A program made the position numbers and the translations under genes. From Pipra filicauda (lineage: Eukaryota > Chordata > Aves > Passeriformes > Pipridae), in the NCBI RefSeq assembly GCF_003945595.2, contig NW_024104408.1:124001-188000 (forward strand): DNA of 64,000 bases, given 5' to 3'. Below, piece by piece: positions 62,771 to 64,000 of the stretch (position 1 is the first letter of the stretch; each line of letters begins with the position of its first letter). The notes beneath the pieces were generated by a model that was not told the origin of the DNA, ran no database searches, and saw only the letters and a list, made by a program, of their open reading frames with translations.

Positions 62771-64000
62771 CATCACTGTATTTTTGGTATGGCTATATTA
62801 TCTGAGTGTGAAGCAAAACAACACAACCACAGATTTTCAAGTACCATATTAATACACGATCACTGTTTACCTGGTGTAAAAAGGCAATAATGATGGATTT
62901 CCCCCCCTTTTTTTTTCTTTAATTGCCAAGATGCTCTGCAAAAGCTTGATGTTCTATAGGGCAAAATAAAAAAAAATATTTTAAAAAAAAATCACATGAT
63001 CTTGATGTTGGAAAGGTGCCAGGCCCATCTGAGGTCCAAATCTATATGTACATAAAAAAGCAGGAAGCACTCTTAAAAGCAAATGCTAATTAGCTTCCTG
63101 GGATTTCAAATTTTAAAAGCTTCTGTGATTGAATTTATTTTAGCAATTCTTTCTTTAAGGAATGTGAAAATTGGCCCTACAGTTGAGACTTCAAACAAAC
63201 AGGATGAAGAAACAAAATCCCTCATAATATTGCTTATTGCACTCAATATAATTATAGTCATACATTGAGGACTGATCAATAAAAGAGAATTATACATCAG
63301 TATAATGGCTATAAAAGTAAAATGACTTCTGATCAACTGTATCAAAATACCTAGAAAAGCTGGAAGAGTATTACCAATATTAAATACAGAACAATCAGTT
63401 TGTATAAGGGGACAGAAAAGGGCTCTCAGCAGCAGGGGTGCTGTGATTTTTACATTGGATGAAGCATAAATTAAAATCTTCTGCATTATTAACAACAGCG
63501 AACACCTCCTTTGGGGCACAGATAGTAATGAAAGTTCACATTTGAATTAAAGCATGGACACTGCTGAATAGAGACAAAAAGTGAGGCAGAAAAACAGAGA
63601 GAGCATTTAGGATGGACAAACACTACTAATAAGTGAAAGAGAGGGGTTTGGAACCCCCTTGGTTTTACCCATATGATTATCATACCTCAAGACCCAGCTC
63701 TGAACAAGTTTTGGTTTAATATTATTATTTTATAAAAAACTTTCAGTAAAGCATCCAGCAAACATTTGTGTATCCAGAACCAGGTGTTTAAAAGTTACCT
63801 ATGTGCAGAGGAGCCTTGATTGATTTAGGCACCTGTGGGTTCATGTTTTAAACACTTCTTGACAACACTTCTAGTTCCACACTGCTCTCTAGGAAAGAAG
63901 TTTTTCCATTTTCCTGGAGTCGGTCACCTTGCTAAATGCTAACAGCAACAGCATAAATGCAGAACAACAACACATTTACTGCAGGTCAATTTTCAAGCTG

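Larger units (their letters stand above)
35114..64000 (-). other. WWOX: WWOX last intron (3' part)
   Basis: All DNA from the acceptor to the window edge should be the last WWOX intron, which is hundreds of kilobases long in human. No other WWOX exon or nested gene is recognisable. Apart from the items listed separately I see only unique sequence in 36012-37811, 39871-41691, 41926-45005, 50013-52854, 53961-59639 and 60131-62559. Many short open frames occur but none has a recognisable domain. A-rich runs with scattered G lie at 59368-59393 and 61036-61061. A small CpG-containing patch lies at 35575-35610. Confidence 0.85.

Noticed and set aside
62337..62951. 15-mer TGCAAAAGCTTGATG at 62337-62351 and 62937-62951, exactly 600 bp apart
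   Set aside because: An exact 15-mer pair is expected about once or twice by chance in 64 kb, and flanks show no similarity.
1..64000. CRISPR arrays, operons, prophage or bacterial-type systems
   Set aside because: The sequence is vertebrate non-coding DNA with CR1 elements and one spliced-gene exon; no such structures are present.

Overview
The window is almost entirely non-coding DNA from a bird. The evidence is the low repeat load combined with several CR1 LINE 3' ends carrying the typical avian tail (ATTCTATGATTCTAT-like, seen mostly as its reverse complement). A few very old SINE-like copies resembling MIR are also present. Only one protein-coding exon can be recognised.

That exon lies on the minus strand at 34925-35113. 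It encodes the C-terminal 62 residues and the stop codon of WWOX, the WW-domain oxidoreductase, and is the last exon of the gene. Reading minus-strand, the layout is as follows. The giant last intron fills 35114-64000 and continues beyond the window. The acceptor at 35114-35115 sits behind a 51-nt uninterrupted pyrimidine tract. The terminal coding exon follows, then a 3'UTR of perhaps 650 nt or more, with the first AATAAA at 34279-34284. In other vertebrates the gene on the far side of WWOX's 3' end is MAF, so 1-34000 is most likely the WWOX-MAF intergenic interval. That step is inference, because MAF itself is not in the window.

Intergenic part (1 to about 34250): unique sequence with CR1 fragments at 2792-2876, 7087-7637 and 15034-15312. 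MIR-like pieces lie at 6552-6655 and 19088-19192. Adjacent perfect hairpins lie at 8914-8974, a 21-bp palindrome at 14147-14167 and an exact 22-bp tandem duplication at 26171-26214. An AT-rich block at 26570-27660 is followed by a CpG-dense, homeobox/MEIS-site-rich segment at 27660-28340, the best candidate regulatory element in this half.

Intronic part (35114-64000): three more CR1 fragments, a good MIR copy at 41692-41925, a T51 run at 45515-45565 and a (TA)16 run at 49981-50012. Several stretches look like conserved non-coding elements by composition and motif content; the best are 38440-38960, 46923-47229 (six MAF-type half sites in 307 bp) and 48040-48500. Conservation could not be measured here, so all regulatory calls are hypotheses. 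The remaining open reading frames are short and overlapping, and none resembles a known protein.
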